DNA of 64,000 bases from Triglochin maritima (GCA_963682175.1 OY821771.1:8555001-8619000), one strand, 5' to 3'; positions 1-12,364 are shown, numbered from the stretch's first letter. A program made the numbers and translations. Notes: a model not told the origin generated them from the sequence alone.

Positions 1-135
1 CTTAAATGAGCCGAGCTCAAGCCTACGAGGCCGACTCAAAATCAGCTGGTACACAGCCCTAAAAGAATCTCGGTCGTAGTTTAAGTTCCTTCATCCCCAA
101 CCCAAACAAACCCTCCCCAGTCGTCCACAAAAAAA

Positions 136-1635
136 ATGCTGAAACTCAAACCCAGGCGTTTCCTCCCAATTCCCCACCACACAATCCCCGAACCACCCCA
201 ATCCTCCCGCGACTTCCTCCTCGTCTTCCAAAGCCACCTCACTCACTCCTCCTACCCACACCTCCTCCCTATGCTCCCAAACCTCACCCCAACCCTCACT
301 CTCCACCTCCACCTCCTCCTCCACCCCGACCCCGTCCTCTCCCTCTCCCTCTTCCGCCTCCTCCGCTCCCACTCCCCCCACTCCCTCACCCTCAACTCCA
401 CCGCCATCCTCCTCCACTCCCTCGCCAACTCTAACCGCTTTAAATCACTCCAAATCATACTCAACACTCCCCAACTCCCCCCTTCCCCTCTACCTTTGTT
501 CGATTCCCTTCTCTTGTTCTACCGCCCCTGCGGTTCGTCTTCCAAGGCCTTCGATTGCCTTTTCAAAACCTACGCGCATGCCGGGAAGTTCCGGGCCACC
601 ACTGTGGTGTTTGGAAAAATGAAGGAGTACGGGATCTTCCCGACGGTTAGGTCTTGCAATGCGTTTATGAGCGCGTTGTTGAGGAAACGGCGGACGGATG
701 TGGTTTTGAGCTTTTACGGGGAGATGAGGCGGTGTGGGATTAAGCCCAACGTTTACACGGTTAATATGGTTATGTGCGGGTTGTGTGGGTCTGGGATGAT
801 GGAGAAGGCGGCGAGGGTTTTCGAGGAGATGGAGGGGTTGGGGTTGAGTCCGTTGGTGTCGAGTTTTAATGTTTTGATTGATGGATATTGTAAGAAAGGG
901 GTTGTTTCGGTCGGTGTGAGGCTGAAGGATGAGATGGAGAGGAAAGGGTTGTGTCCCGATGTTGTCACATATAACACGATTATAAATGGGTATTGTAGTG
1001 AAGGTAAGATGCACGATGCGAATAAGGTATTTAACGAGATGAGTGCGGAGAATGTGCCCCCGAACACTGTTACTTATACGACATTGATAGGTGGTTATAG
1101 TCGGACGGGGAATTACGAGATGGGTTCTAGGCTTCACGAGGAGATGTTGAAGAATGGCATCAAGCCTGATGTTTTTACGTACAATGCGTTGATCTTGGGG
1201 CTGTGTAATGAGGGGAAGACAAGGAAAGCTGCTCAACTTGTAAGAGAGCTTACCGAACGGAACTTAGATCCTAATGCTTCGACTTTTCATGCTATTTTGG
1301 TTGGTCAGTGCAAGAGGGGGAATTCCGAGAGAGCATTCCAGATTTATCAGGCCATGAAAAGATGTGGACACCATCCAAATACTGATGCATTCAATCTTAT
1401 GATATCAACATTTTCCAAAAACCGTGACTTCCAGGGAGCTGTTGAAGTGTTGAAAGAAATGTTGGAAGGCTGGGTATTTCCTGATGAAACAGTGCTAGTG
1501 GATCTTTTTAAGAACATCTATATCTCTGGAAAGTCCAAGTTAACTGCAAGTTTGCTCGAAGAATTTACTGGAAAAAATCGTGTCATTGCTTGTCTTGCTA
1601 AAGCTCAGTTGTTGGCTAATCAGTCTCTGACTTAA
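136..1635 (+). CDS. P-class pentatricopeptide repeat protein, probably organelle-targeted
   Basis: A single uninterrupted 499-residue reading frame with an ATG right after an A-run; intronless, as most plant PPR genes are. From about residue 136 to 475 it has roughly nine tandem 35-residue PPR motifs with the P-class signature, for example VVTYNTIINGYCSEGK near 276-291, VTYTTLIGGYSRTG near 312-325 and FTYNALILGLCNEGK near 347-361. Such proteins bind organellar RNA base by base and help to process, stabilise or translate it. No E, E+ or DYW tail follows, so an editing role is unlikely. The first 130 residues are rich in Leu, Pro, Ser and His with basic residues at the N-terminus, which fits a mitochondrial or plastid transit region, but I cannot tell which organelle. 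It resembles the Arabidopsis At4g26680 type from memory only. The coding strand changes abruptly from C-rich to G-rich near 590. Confidence 0.93.
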   Translation: MLKLKPRRFLPIPHHTIPEPPQSSRDFLLVFQSHLTHSSYPHLLPMLPNLTPTLTLHLHLLLHPDPVLSLSLFRLLRSHSPHSLTLNSTAILLHSLANSNRFKSLQIILNTPQLPPSPLPLFDSLLLFYRPCGSSSKAFDCLFKTYAHAGKFRATTVVFGKMKEYGIFPTVRSCNAFMSALLRKRRTDVVLSFYGEMRRCGIKPNVYTVNMVMCGLCGSGMMEKAARVFEEMEGLGLSPLVSSFNVLIDGYCKKGVVSVGVRLKDEMERKGLCPDVVTYNTIINGYCSEGKMHDANKVFNEMSAENVPPNTVTYTTLIGGYSRTGNYEMGSRLHEEMLKNGIKPDVFTYNALILGLCNEGKTRKAAQLVRELTERNLDPNASTFHAILVGQCKRGNSERAFQIYQAMKRCGHHPNTDAFNLMISTFSKNRDFQGAVEVLKEMLEGWVFPDETVLVDLFKNIYISGKSKLTASLLEEFTGKNRVIACLAKAQLLANQSLT

Positions 1636-4449
1636 TCGATCGTTACAGGTAGTGAGAATCGAAACTTAAATGAATTTCTATTGACTAATTTGTTTTTTTC
1701 CTGCTAATTTTGTTCCTTAAACTCGCCCTTTTGTATAACAACACATCAATAACTCAATAAGTCAGTTACTGTTGTTTAGGTTTTAAATTGAAATAAGTCT
1801 ACTTCTGCAACCATCAACCCCATAAGGCCATAACCACTTTGTGGTATGATTGTATTCTTGAAATTTAGTACATGACTTTTAAAATAACCTCATTGATTGT
1901 AGGGTTAGGTTGCATACATTGGGCTTCCCTTAGGCCCTTAACCCGCCTTGGGTGGGAGCCTCTTTAATCTTTAGAGGCTTTTGGGGGTGACGTTGACATA
2001 GATAATGAACATAAGCCTGAATTGAACACGCAGTCAAGCTCATGGATTGAAAGTTGTGTACTTGTGTTTGATGTGAATGATCAAAAAAAGTTGTGTTTGA
2101 TGTAATCAGAATCTGGAATCATTAAAGAAATTTATATGAAATGCAGAACAAACATCCATCAGAAAGATTAACCTAATGAATCTGATTCTTCACTTTTTCG
2201 ACATAAAAGTCATAACAACGAGTATTTGTAATACCATTAGATAAAAAAGTTTACTGACGTGACATGATTTTTAGGAGTGATTCTATAAAAACTATAAGAA
2301 GAAAAAGAGATTAGAGCCCAAAATCAAACACTGCCTCTTGTGTAAGTATGTGTATATGTGTGTAGATGTGATTGCCTTTTGCCACATTTATCCAGGTTTT
2401 GTTTTCCCATCGAAAGTGCCTTCGATGATTAGATAGCCTAAAATAAGTTTGGTGACTTTGGTCCTTGTAGGTTCTCAATGTAATATACTTTATTAAACTT
2501 TTACCGAGTGTCCTGGAAGCATCATCATTAGTAGTCACGAGGCCACAAGGGTATCATTTGTGTCATATCCTGTTCAGGTAAGGCTGCTTAGATACACAAG
2601 ATTATTTTCCTTTTCACTATTACTATTTTATATTTGATGTGCTTTCTAGATAATCCATTGTCATATTCGTTATCTGATGTATATACTTACGAGCAGCAGC
2701 ATCAACATCAAATGCAAACACACGATGGCATGATATATCCCCTACACATCTGAGAATGTTCAAAATGTCACTTTCTATATTGATAACAATGGGAAACTTC
2801 AAATCGTGAGAATGAGGCTTGTGTATGCTGGACTTCTAGGTTGCTCGCTAAAGTTCTTCCTAGCCTCCTAGGTTTTGAAGAAAGAAAGGAGAGGAAGTAG
2901 TAAGAGATATATGGTTAATGCTTGTGAAGAAAGGATTCTATATTTCTTCAAGACATTGCTGGTAATAGAATTTATTTTTCATTTTGCTCAATTTTGCAAT
3001 TATTTCGGTGGGTCTGTAATTCTTATATTTCTTGTGCTCTGTTTCACAGGTTAGTGATTTGGGTTATCCATAGTAAAACGTTAAACCCTGATTTCCCGTG
3101 GCATGCAAGGAACTTGGATGGCTCAGAAACACGATAAAATGTCACCCATTAATCTATTTTCCTGGTTGATTGTTTCTGGGATTTCTGCTTTTTACATGTA
3201 TAATATGCTTCTAGGTGGATGTCGTCTTTTTCGATATCGTGATGTGGGAACTCCTATCTGGAGAATAACCTTATGCGGACTTGCAATATGGTGTCATCAT
3301 AGGTATATTTCTACTTCACTATTTTCATGTTATCATAGTGTGCCTTTCACCTCCTTGTCTACTGCTTTCTTAGACGCAACTGCTTATGTTCTCTTAATTT
3401 GTTTTCTGCAATCTGTGGCATAGTGAATAACACGCTTCGGCCAGTAGTACCCAATTCTTGTGATCCTGAATTCTTGATTGGCGAGCACTCATGTAGAACT
3501 GCTGGTGTGCTGATCCGAGGGGCCAATTCCATAGAGATTGCCGTCACGGTTGCTCTAGGAAGCACCGAATGCCTCTAAAATTTCTCAATGAGGGTGATGA
3601 TTGCCAACACGTTATGCTCTATGGTTGCACTGCATCTCTTCCACCAAATTGACAAAAAATGTGAACTGATGTCAACAAGGGTACCAACTAATTTTCAACA
3701 CATGACCAGTATAGGCTTGTGGCAGATGCATATTGAACTTAACTCAATAAAACAAAATATAAATTTTCGCGTAAAATCTGAAGGTAGTGAATATGTAGCA
3801 TAAAAAATGGGGTGAAGTTGTTTGTGGATTGAAAAATCAAGAGCAATAATTCCATTCTTAAATTCTTTTTTCCTAATTAGCATTCCAGCTGAATTACTCT
3901 GGTTCAGCCCCAGGTCTGAATTTTGTTTTCTTCCTGTATTTTATACTGTTGAGGGTCAAATTTACTGTAATATTTGTTTATATCGTAAACCTTAGATTCT
4001 CATTTTTCTTTAATTCAGTTGTTTATGTACAACCTTTTGTTCTTTTACCAATCTTGATCATGATACTTGTATTTGCATATGTTCCATTTCTTTCTTTTTC
4101 TCATCTGCCTCATTTGTGGTTTGTTCTCTGCTGGTCTTTGAAAGTCAGTTGGCAGAGTAATAATGTATCTATAGCTCTGTTGCAGGTAAAGTAGGTTCTA
4201 TTTGAACAAACAGAAGTGGGTGTATTTCCTATTTCTTCTAGGTCATGGCTCTGTTTTTATTGTTGCGGATACCTCAAAGGTATCCCGGGATTGGATTTTT
4301 CAAAAATTACTCGCTTACTGTGTCCGTCAAATTTTTTTTTGATAATATATGCCTGTCAATTGATGTCATCTTACAATCTGCAAACTATGTCATCTTAGCA
4401 TGCCGCAAACTAACATTGCTTTTGCTCATTATTAGCAACTTGGTGGTGG
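1636..4449. other. PPR 3' flank and intergenic spacer
   Basis: I find no convincing gene here. Short open frames occur (for example 3103-3423 and 3588-3803), but they lack recognisable domains and conserved splice-linked continuations. The first few hundred bases are probably the PPR 3' UTR. The stretch around 1894-1996 looks like a short interspersed repeat that recurs inverted at about 5233-5312. Confidence 0.5.
1894..1996 (+). repeat. Possible SINE-like repeat, copy 1
   Basis: The segment contains GTAGGGTTAGGTTGCATACA followed by GGTGGGAGCCTCTTTAAT and a GAGGCTTTTGGGGGT end. The same word order appears on the opposite strand near 5233-5312 (GTAGGGTTGCGTACATCC, then GGCGGGAGCCTC). A GTTGCGTACATCCGACCC-type core is common in plant SINE or tRNA-related repeats. 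I see no clear TSD, and the class assignment is from memory of such cores. Confidence 0.35.
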
Positions 4450-4971
4450 CAGGGATGCAAATGGTCCTGTTATGATTCGGAAATTAAAATTTGGTTGATA
4501 TTAAGTAAAGAAGTTCTTACTGAATACAATTTGGAATTTAAATTGATTTAAAACTTTACTGATTTCAAATTCAGAATATCTGAATATATTAAAATATCAA
4601 TCATATCTGAATATGATTGAAAATATCAACTTTTGCATTTAATATATTTGGTAATTAATATTATATGATAAGTTAATAAAACATTAAGTTAATCCTTTAT
4701 AAATATAAACATAATATAATGAAAAAAAAATTAAAATATAAATTTTTGAGATATTTTTCGAAATATTTAAGATGATACAATAAAATATATCTATATGAAA
4801 AATATGTTATACGAATTTGAATATTGTCCGAATCTGAATTCGATTTAAAAAAAAAATTGAATACGAAATTGGCAAGTTATGAAATTCTGATTCAAATTCT
4901 GAATTGGTATCTTTATTTGGAATTTGGATTCGTTTATATATTATATCCGATTCTGAACATTTGCATCCCTG
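4450..4971. mobile_element. Short non-autonomous hAT-like element (MITE) with CAGGGATGCAAATG termini
   Basis: The 522-bp segment begins CAGGGATGCAAATG and ends CATTTGCATCCCTG, a perfect 14-bp terminal inverted repeat of the CAGGG...CCCTG type typical of hAT elements. The inside is very AT-rich and has repeated GAATTC/GAAATTC/GATTC words near both ends. It encodes no transposase. Both flanks are GGTGGTGG microsatellite (4440-4449 and 4976-4993), so the 8-bp TSD cannot be read reliably. Confidence 0.7.
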
Positions 4972-6262
4972 AGACTGGTGGTGGTGGTGGTGATTTATGG
5001 GGCTACGTAATGCAACTATACAAGCATAAGATTGTGCTCCTGGAAACGACGGTGATAGTGACTCGAAGGAAGGTGATAGAAGAGGTGATAGTGATAGTGT
5101 TCATGAGATATTTGATCTTAATCAATGAGTCAAAAAATGTGTTATCTCTCATAATTTACAGGAAAATTAGTTTTACTATTATAATTCTTAGTGTGTATCA
5201 AATTAAAAAAAAAGAAACATATCATCAATCATCAACATAACCCCAATGCCTCAGAAGAGGCTCCCGCCTAGGGGGGTCGGATGTACGCAACCCTACCACT
5301 GTAAAACAGTGATGTTTCCAATTGACTCAAATGATGCAAATACAACTGACCATATGCGATTCCACAATAAAAGAAATGCAGATCGTTTAAATAGTTCTTT
5401 GATATAGTCCATGATTCTCCAAATGTCAAAAAACAACTTAATCTTTGACATAGTGGAAATGGACAAGAAATTAAAAAAAATGAAACCCAAAAAGAAAAGT
5501 TTCACAAGTAGATGTACATCTCCTATGGCCTGCTATCTATTGAGTCTTCGTTCATATGTTCTCCAATTTTTTGGAAACTAGTTTCATTCATATGTTCTCC
5601 AATTTCAAAAAAAATCAATGGCTTGTGTATAAACAAGATATACAAGAATTTATTTGCAATAATGTATCTTGAACTTAATATTATCTTCTTCAAAAATCAC
5701 AGACAAATAATTTATTTTTATTATAATTTTCCAGTAGATTCTAACAACATGCACAAACAACCAAATAAACGAGATTTTTACTTAATTATATTGCTGTGGG
5801 AGTTCCTTGGGCCACAAAAAATATATTATGACACTGTCCAAGTGAACAAGTAGACGCTAAGTATCCATTAGTTTTTTACATATATGATTTTTTGTGCATT
5901 GTTTGAAAAACATACTCTTAATCCTGATTCGAGGGGTAAATCGCGGATCAAGTCAAATGTCAGATTGGTGTCAAATATGATCCAAATCTGAACCAAATCA
6001 CACTTAATCTAAACCTTATCATAAAGTTGGAAAACCAATCACTCTTTCAACAGGTACATGTGTGCAAATCCCACTAAAAACAGCATATGCAAAAAATTCA
6101 AACCACCAAAAGAAACCGCTACTTAAGTAGCAAGTAGGAAGCTACTGCCATCACTCTTTCAACGCCTTCACCAATCGGACTCCAACAAACCACAAACCAA
6201 GATCGAATTTCGACGACGACCCATCAGAGACAACCCCCCAACCCCTCACTGAGTCAACCGAC
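4972..6262. other. Intergenic spacer upstream of the HPAT-type gene
   Basis: AT-rich sequence with no supported gene. It includes a GGT microsatellite directly after the MITE and an inverted copy of the SINE-like repeat. The last 150 bases are less AT-rich and include CT-rich leader-like sequence before the HPAT start, so they probably hold the promoter and 5' UTR. I see no unambiguous TATA box. Confidence 0.4.
5233..5312 (-). repeat. Possible SINE-like repeat, copy 2 (inverted)
   Basis: On the minus strand this reads GTAGGGTTGCGTACATCC, then a C-run, GGCGGGAGCCTC and GGCATTGGGGTTATG. This matches the order of words in the + strand segment at 1894-1996. It is less decayed than that copy. No TSD could be assigned. 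Confidence 0.35.
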
Positions 6263-9200
6263 ATGGGCTGCGAGGCCGCCTTCTTCTCGGTCTTCGTCTC
6301 GCTTTCGGTCATCCTCCTGATCACTTACACCATTGCCATCACCTCCACGACCACCCTCGAACCCCGGTTCCCGGTTGGAACACCGCTGAGAGGCAGTAAG
6401 GAGAGGAGGAGAGCGTTTCACACCGTGGTGACGGCAACAGATTCGGTGTACAGCACTTGGCAGTGTAGGGTGATGTATTATTGGTTTAAGAGGCACAAGG
6501 ACGCGGTCGGTTCGGAGATGGGAGGATTCACTAGAGTACTTCACTCCGGGAGGCCGGATAAGTATATGGATGAGATCCCGACTTTCGTTGCGGAGCCCTT
6601 GCCGGATGGGATGGATCAGGTATGTTTGGTTGTTGTTGTTGTGAATAATGATTTTTTTTTGTTTGTATGGTTTTGTTTTGGAAATATTGGTTCGATCGAT
6701 CGAGGAGGCGAAATGTTGTTACCAGACTTCCTCTGTAATTATTGTTGGTTAATTACGTAATTAGAAAGACAATGGTATACTTTGCTAGTCAGTCTTACAA
6801 TTTGTTGAAATTCGGATGCGTTTATTTTCTTTATTAAATACTGATAGTGGGGATTTGACTCGGGGCGGCTCGAAATAAGGTCAAGTGACTCCTTAGATTT
6901 TGGAATTTTATTAGTTATTGATCCTTGGCTATTTTGATCCCCTCGTTTTTTTAATCCCTGTATTTCTAATAACCTAAGATTTTCACTTCTCCAACATTTA
7001 TCAAAATAAAGTTTTTTTATTTGAGGCCCTTTTTACCTCAATTTTAAATTTTTAACCACCTGATGAGATTTCCTGGCCTTGCCCATGGATTTGACTGAAT
7101 TTATTAGGGGAGAGGCAGTAATTTTCAGTTTTTTTGTGTTTTGATTTTGAGACTTCGCCTTATTGCAGTTTTGTTTTAAGATTTTCTGTTTTCAATCTGA
7201 AGGGATTAATTCAGTATGGATGTTTGCTCTCAAGCGTGATTGGTTAGAAAGATGTCCATAAATTACATGAACTCTAGTCCTTAGAACTGTACAAGGAAAG
7301 TGACTTTCAGTTTGTACTTGTTTGACATTGCATTATTTCTTGTAATCTGATGATAAGAAGACACTAATTGCTAACATTGCAGCCTACAGTCCAGTTAGTA
7401 GTGTTGCATCTGGTCTCGAAATTTTATGACTATTTTCAAATCATCCTCAGATTCTTTGTGGTTTGCAAGTTCTTCTAGCTCTTTAATCAGTACTTTTTTT
7501 TTTAGTTTTTCGTCAATTTCGAATCCGACAAAATAAAGAACAAATTTGGTTTGATGTTGCAGGGTTTTGTAGTTCTCAACAGGCCATGGGCTTTCGTACA
7601 GTGGCTTGAGAAGGCAAACATCAATGAAGAGTAAGAATAAAGTGATATTAATTATCATTTCTATTCATAATTAAATTCATTTCAACCTTTTGTGCTATTG
7701 CAGTTATATCTTGATGGCAGAGCCTGATCACATAATTATAAGACCAATACCAAACTTAGCAAGAAATGATTTGGCTGCTGCTTTTCATTTCTTCTACATT
7801 GACCCCAAGAAGTATGAGTCGATCCTGAGGAAATACTATCCCGAGAGCAAAGGCCCCATTACGAATGTCGATCCCATTGGAAACTCTCCGGTCATCATCA
7901 AGAAGGTTTGTTCTTAATTGCACGTTCATCGTGAAAAGAATCAATCGTGAATTTCCTAATGTAGGAATCTTTGAGGAAAATCGCTCTTACATGGGTGAAA
8001 GTTTCGCTCGAAATGAAGAAGGATCGCGAAGCCGACAAGGCTTTCGGATGGGTCCTCGAGATGTAAGCAAATTTAACAATTCTTATAATACATCATGGAC
8101 TCTTAAAAATGGAAAAATGTGACACAAACAAGATTTAAATCGCTTCCTTGGTATGTTCTTGCAGAATGAAAGTGATTCCTTCTTTTCTCCTGAGTTAGTA
8201 GACCAACCAAATTTAACAGATTTTTCGTCGGTGAAAACAGGTGTTAATATAAGTTCATTGTTGTAACATGTTTTGAAGGTATGGTTATGCTGTTGCTTCA
8301 GCACTACATGGTGTCCGAAACACTTTGCACAAGAATTTCCTGATTCACGTATGAAATAATTACATTACTAATAATGCAAAATCGTCTTCTGAAAAATAGA
8401 TTATCTATTAATTTTGACATTTTCTCTTGTACTGCAGCCTCCATGGGATGTTGCACTTGATAATGCATTCATCATTCACTACACCTACGGTTGTGACTAC
8501 GATTTGAAGGTATCTGAATCTATCTTGTTCTTCCTACAACTATGATTTATTGAAATCAAACTTAAGTTGGGTCACTTTGATAAAGTTGATTGGTCAATGG
8601 GAAATTACAGCAAGACTATGTTTTTTTGCTAATTATCAGGGCAAAGCTACAACAGGGAAGATTGGACAATGGAGATTTGATAAAAGATCATATATTGATA
8701 AACCACCCCCACGAAATCTTTCTATGCCGCCAGATGGAGTCCCAGAAAGTGTGGTATGATCAAGTCACATAATTTCGTTTCATTTTCTATAACTTGCTAG
8801 GAATGCTTTGTATCTTCTATCAGCACCACTTTGTCTTTTTGATTGGTTATTTGGTTATAGGAGAATTTTAAGAAAGACGAAAATTGGACTTTTGCAATAA
8901 TTTTTAGGTGGTTAATTTATTGGAGAACTACAGGAATATGGAGTAGGAATTTCACGACCCAAGTTTCCACCCTAAAACGAACTGGATGCCATAAGTTGTA
9001 GTTCTAAAACCCCTTCCACTTCCAAGTTCCAACAAATCAAACACTCCCTTCAGTCGAAAGTCGAAACACACTGTAACACTACCCTTTGGTCTTTGTTAAA
9101 CTACCATAATAATTATAATTAACCTTACCAATTATTAAAAAAAAATTGTGTTGGATGTGTTCAAAGATTGTGACAAAATATTTGGTTGTTATTAGCTCCT

Positions 9201-9287
9201 TATTAACAGTGATTTCTTCGTATTCAGGTGACACTCGTAAAGATGGTGAATGAAGCAACTGCAAACATTCCGAACTGGAGAGCCTGA
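6263..9287 (+). CDS. Hydroxyproline O-arabinosyltransferase (HPAT type, GT95), 8 exons
   Basis: HPATs are Golgi type II membrane enzymes that add the first L-arabinose to hydroxyproline on extensins and small secreted signalling peptides. My exon model is 6263-6619, 7563-7630, 7704-7905, 7965-8062, 8279-8348, 8438-8509, 8640-8753 and 9228-9287. All introns are GT-AG, all phases agree, and the total of 1041 nt gives 346 residues, close to the usual family length of about 360. Residues 7-27 form one hydrophobic anchor. Recognisable family blocks are TWQCRVMYYWFK, FTRVLHSGRPDKYMDEIPTF, RPWAFVQW, ILMAEPDHI (EPDH at 148-151), NVDPIGNSPVI, DKAFGWVLEMYGYAVASALHG, IIHYTYGCDYD, GQWRFDKR and the C-terminal VNEATANIPNW. 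No stop or frameshift was seen, so the gene looks intact. The paralogue number (HPAT1, 2 or 3) is not decided. Confidence 0.93.
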
Positions 9288-9456
9288 TTTTGTTTACTGA
9301 CCCTTTGGTGCAAGTGAATAAATTTATCTTACTAGGTAGTAGTTACTACCTACAAAAGGTTTAAATAGGCTAACTTTTCAATTTTCATCCTACACTTTGT
9401 GACTTTCCAATTTTACCTTTTGAGAACAATAAATTATCTCTCGTCCATAGATATGC

Positions 9457-9798
9457 TGGGCTGAGCATCGGTCCGGTCCGGACCGGACCGGAAAAAAAAT
9501 TTAGGTCCAGACCGGAAACCGGACCGGAAAAAAAAATAGGTCCGGACCGGAAACCGGACCGGACCGGAAAAAATTCGGATAGGCGGACCGAAGACCGGAC
9601 CGGACCGGTTCGGTCCGGTCCAAAAACCTGATTTTTTACCTTAAATTTAAAAAAAAAGGACCGGACCGGACCGGATCCAATTTTTTTTTTCGGTCCGGAC
9701 CGGAACTCGGATCGGTTGGTTCCAGTCCAGACCGAACCCAGACCGACCGGTCTGGTCCGGTCTGAAAACCCGGACCGGACCGGGTTTTGCTCACCCCT
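9457..9798. mobile_element. Short non-autonomous hAT-like element packed with GGTCCGGACC palindromes
   Basis: This element of about 342 bp starts TGGGCTGAGCA and ends TGCTCACCCCT, an imperfect terminal inverted repeat. It is flanked on both sides by TAGATATGC, which contains the 8-bp duplication expected of hAT; the exact frame is ambiguous by one base. The inside is almost entirely overlapping copies of CGGTCCGG, GGACCGGACC and A-runs. It lies 170 bp after the HPAT stop codon and encodes nothing. A sister element is at 23677-23854. Confidence 0.75.
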
Positions 9799-11279
9799 AG
9801 ATATGCATATCCTAAGCTAAGATTTTGAATTACCATATGAATCCAATACAAATATCCGAACAACACATTTGTGGCAATGTGAGAATGAGGGTTTAGCTAC
9901 ATCACGTAAGAAAATAAATAATTCGTATATCCACTTTATCTTCTCGTTTGAAAATTCGAAAAAACGTAATAAGAAATTAATAAGTAGTGATATTTTCCAA
10001 GTGCTACAGTTGAACTTAATTGTGCTTGGATAACAACTTAAGGGGATATTATATTAAACTATCCTTATTATTTTCCAAGTGAAACAATAACCCAATTATA
10101 GAAAAATGATACTTTAATTATTTTATATATATATTTTAATTTCTCTCGTGTCTATCCAAACAAAACAAAAGAAAAGAAAAAGACTAATATTTCTTTTCTT
10201 TTCTTCCCGTTTCTCTTCTTTTCTCTACAATATTTCTATCCAAGAATTTTTTTTGTTTTCATTCTAGAATTTTATATCATCCTAGAATTGTTTTGTTTTC
10301 TACCTTCTACTCTAGAACTATAAGAAAATTGGTTGCACTGCATCCCAATATTGGCTAGTTAATAAAAAAAGACTCGTTACTAAAAGGACATGAGAATGGA
10401 GACCTAAAGAAAAATTTGATTTTTCATAGTAGTCATGCTTAAAGTGAGTATCTCTTTAGTAACTTGATTTAATTTCCACAAGTTTAATTGATTAGTCAGA
10501 ATACTTCATGATGGGATACTACCATTGTCATTTCCAACCGCAGGCACGCGCAAAACTTGTTCCGTATGCTTATGACCCAACCACTTGGTTCACCCAATGT
10601 TTGCATTTGCTAAAGTTATTATCGACAAAAATAAATATCTACTCACTATTAAGGGTTAATTGTGAAATAGATTAAGGAAGCACAACTTTTGTGCATTTCG
10701 TGGTAGTTTTTCCCCAAAGCAACACTGTTACGTTTGGACGTCACGTGACACGTGGGGAGAACTTTTTGTCAAAAGTTTGTCCAAGATGTTATTGATTGAT
10801 TCAATTATAATAATCTCAAATGCACGACAACAAGTATGGATCGTGTATACGAGGAGCACGTGCGAGTCAGAGTCCACAATACTCGAGTGAAAGAAAAAAA
10901 AAAGATATGAGATCAGAATTACGCTACTATGCGTACTAAATCAGGAACCAAACAATAAAAATAAACATCTTAGGAGGTAGAGAAAGAATGTGGAAATGAG
11001 AATATGTGTACGTGTGTATGTTCATTGATGCTCATCACAACATGTAATACATGAAATCAATAAAAATAAAATCCAACTTTGTCTCCACATGAAATAAGAT
11101 TAAATATTATAATTAAAACATACCAGATAATAATTGAGATGAGGTTAACATGAAATGCATAATGACCAAACCCCACTATATCTCTACATGAAATAAAATT
11201 TAACACAATCATTAAAACATACAAGACATTAATTATGATGAGGTCAACATGAGCACATGCATGCACATATCAAGTTCCC
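9799..11279. other. Intergenic spacer, AT-rich
   Basis: No gene was recognised. A CACGTGACACGTGG cluster (about 10743-10756) contains two ACGT G-box-like cores, but nothing shows that it controls a gene. At about 11078-11260 there is an imperfect duplication with a period near 105 bp, in which the words CACATGAAATAA, TTAAAACATAC and GATGAGGT recur. Confidence 0.4.
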
Positions 11280-12364
11280 TCATTATACACTCCATTGTCC
11301 CCACATCATCATTTCTTATAAAATAAGTTCACTAATCTAAGCATGTGCTAAGCATCACTTAAGAGCATTACTACATCAAAGATAGAGTGAAAATCTCATT
11401 CAATGATTATAGAACTCATGTGAGGTTCAAAGGTTAGGATTAACACATACACACACTTAATACATCACATTCTTTCCCACCCCAAATGGGGATGAACTAC
11501 TCTCTACCCATCTCTAAACTCAAGAAAACATAAAAACAACACAAAACCATAATGAAAATGTAGAAAACTAGATTAAACAAAGACCAAACAATAAAGGAAA
11601 ATGCATCAAATTGAAGATATCAATGTAAAGAACAAGAATTAAACTAGATTGAAATGAAAGATTACAAGATTTGCTCATCTTCTCCTCCACTACTAAGCAA
11701 GAAACTAAAACCTACTCTACTAAACAAGAAATAAAACATACTCTACTAAAGAAAGGAAACTAACCTAATGAGGAGAGAAAGGAAGAAGAAAAGAGAAGAC
11801 ATTACAAGTCTATTTATAGAATAAATAAGGGTTTGGATGGATCTGGAAGCAATCTGACGGCTGTAATCACTTTCTCTATAGTCTGGTGCACCCAAATGAT
11901 CGAGGTAAAGCCACAAAAGAAATTGGGGACCAATTAAATCCGCTAATAGAGAATCAATTGGGTCCGATCTGCCCCAATTTTCTTCAATAACTTAAATGTC
12001 CTATTTTGCACGTAGGGTGCACTCCTGGTCCACTGGTTCAAGCCCGTTTGTCTTCAATTGCCCAAATACTCCCTAAGATCATGGTTTTGAGAGATTTTTG
12101 CTCCTGAAATGTTTTCTGTACGTTTAGGTCCCTTTTGACTTCATCTGGGTCATTCCTGATTTGCAGATGAGTCAATGTGCATGGCAAACAAGTCCACTTT
12201 GCTTCATTTGAGTCACTTCTTCTTGCATTTCAGTCCATTTCTCTTTATTTCTCTTTTTTATTACCTAACAACTGAACTCCACAGAGAAACACTCGAATAG
12301 CATAAAATTGGGGTAAAATAAAAGATATATAGCACGAATGTAATGTATAATATTCCACTAATCA
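11280..12364 (-). mobile_element. Decayed gypsy-type LTR fragment
   Basis: Read on the minus strand, this starts TGATTAGTGG at 12364, like the TGATTGAAAT start of the LTR at 56605-58401. It shares landmarks with that LTR and with the copy near 33756-35339: a TTCTATTTATA-type leader, a CCCAAATGGGGATGAA segment and similar spacing. The left end is not definable, and the A-family solo LTR at 12373 begins 8 bp beyond its right end. Boundaries are approximate. Confidence 0.4.

Noticed and set aside
91..467. Minus-strand open frames rich in Glu/Gly and Arg opposite the PPR start
   Set aside because: They are the mirror of the C-rich PPR N-terminal region; low complexity and no start context.
3103..3423. 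106-codon + strand frame after the PPR gene
   Set aside because: No recognisable domain, AT-rich mixed codon use, and no splice-linked continuation; I treat it as chance.
4450..4971. 8-bp TSD for the CAGGGATGCAAATG element
   Set aside because: Both sides are GGT microsatellite, so any apparent duplicate is uninformative.
7395..7658. Minus-strand frame overlapping HPAT exon 2
   Set aside because: It overlaps a conserved exon on the other strand and spans intron sequence.
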